From Notolepis coatsorum (taxonomy: Eukaryota > Chordata > Actinopteri > Aulopiformes > Paralepididae), in assembly GCA_963971535.1 (NCBI GenBank), contig OZ020592.1, positions 121,867,784 to 121,931,783 on the forward strand: a stretch of DNA of 64,000 nucleotides, in the 5' to 3' direction. Below are positions 63,886 to 64,000 of the stretch, one piece after another. Every line of letters starts with the position of its first letter. Within the stretch, counting starts at the first letter, position 1. The notes under the pieces are model-generated. The model worked only from the letters and a program-made list of their open reading frames with translations. It had not been told where the DNA came from and did no database searches. The translations under genes were made by a program, and so were the position numbers.

Positions 63886-64000
63886 AGTCTATAATTACCT
63901 GCCCATGAAAATAATCAGCTAATTTACACTTCACGCCTACAGCATTACATTGCTGCTCACCTTGTTTATTTATATCTGTATACATATTCCCTTATTCTTA

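Overview
This window is eukaryotic, almost certainly a teleost fish genome. It holds very long dinucleotide and tetranucleotide microsatellites, tRNA-derived SINEs, several non-LTR (LINE) families, hAT and TTAA-target DNA elements, and DIRS, BEL/Pao and retroviral elements side by side. No intron-bearing host gene could be recognised in 64 kb; every protein I can name belongs to a mobile element. The species cannot be decided from the sequence alone.

Layout. 1-0.35 kb: 5' part of a Tx1/L1-type LINE ORF1 (minus strand) running off the left edge. 0.4-7.9 kb: microsatellites and minisatellites, including two GA/GATA/GACA compound arrays in mirrored order, plus two possibly conserved unique segments. 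7.9-10.8 kb: a SINE and two elements with TTAA target duplications. 11.8-13.1 kb: a truncated LINE ('LINE-A'), one of many copies here.

13.1-42.5 kb: a nested structure. An outer plus-strand LTR element with about 1.45-kb LTRs and no recognisable pol carries tandem arrays and a pentapeptide-repeat ORF. That ORF is split by a minus-strand endogenous retrovirus (16852-37915). The retrovirus has LTRs of 936 and 932 bp, a CTAG target duplication, a gag ORF followed in the same frame by pol after one TAG, and an open env ORF. Its reverse transcriptase has an apparent internal deletion. Its 5' leader is split by an 8-kb block carrying 2.18-kb inverted-repeat arms made of LINE debris.

44.0-56.8 kb: a DIRS-type tyrosine-recombinase retrotransposon with 51-bp inverted terminal repeats. 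Its gag ORF is interrupted by a BEL/Pao element (44598-52797) with LTRs of equal length that look identical, a CTAAT target duplication and a tRNA-Tyr-type primer site. The BEL/Pao polyprotein is open for over 1,700 codons but lacks the integrase catalytic core. The DIRS recombinase ORF is intact, whereas its RT/RNase H part is frameshifted and deleted.

56.8-64 kb: LINE-A ends, a hAT element with an 8-bp target duplication, a SINE, a roughly 23-copy minisatellite carrying a CACGTG E-box in nearly every unit, a TA microsatellite, a solo LTR inside a second SINE, and more LINE-A 3' ends.

The order of events can be read from the nesting: outer LTR element, then retrovirus, then 8-kb block; and separately DIRS, then BEL/Pao. 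Sequence identities are judged by eye, not computed.
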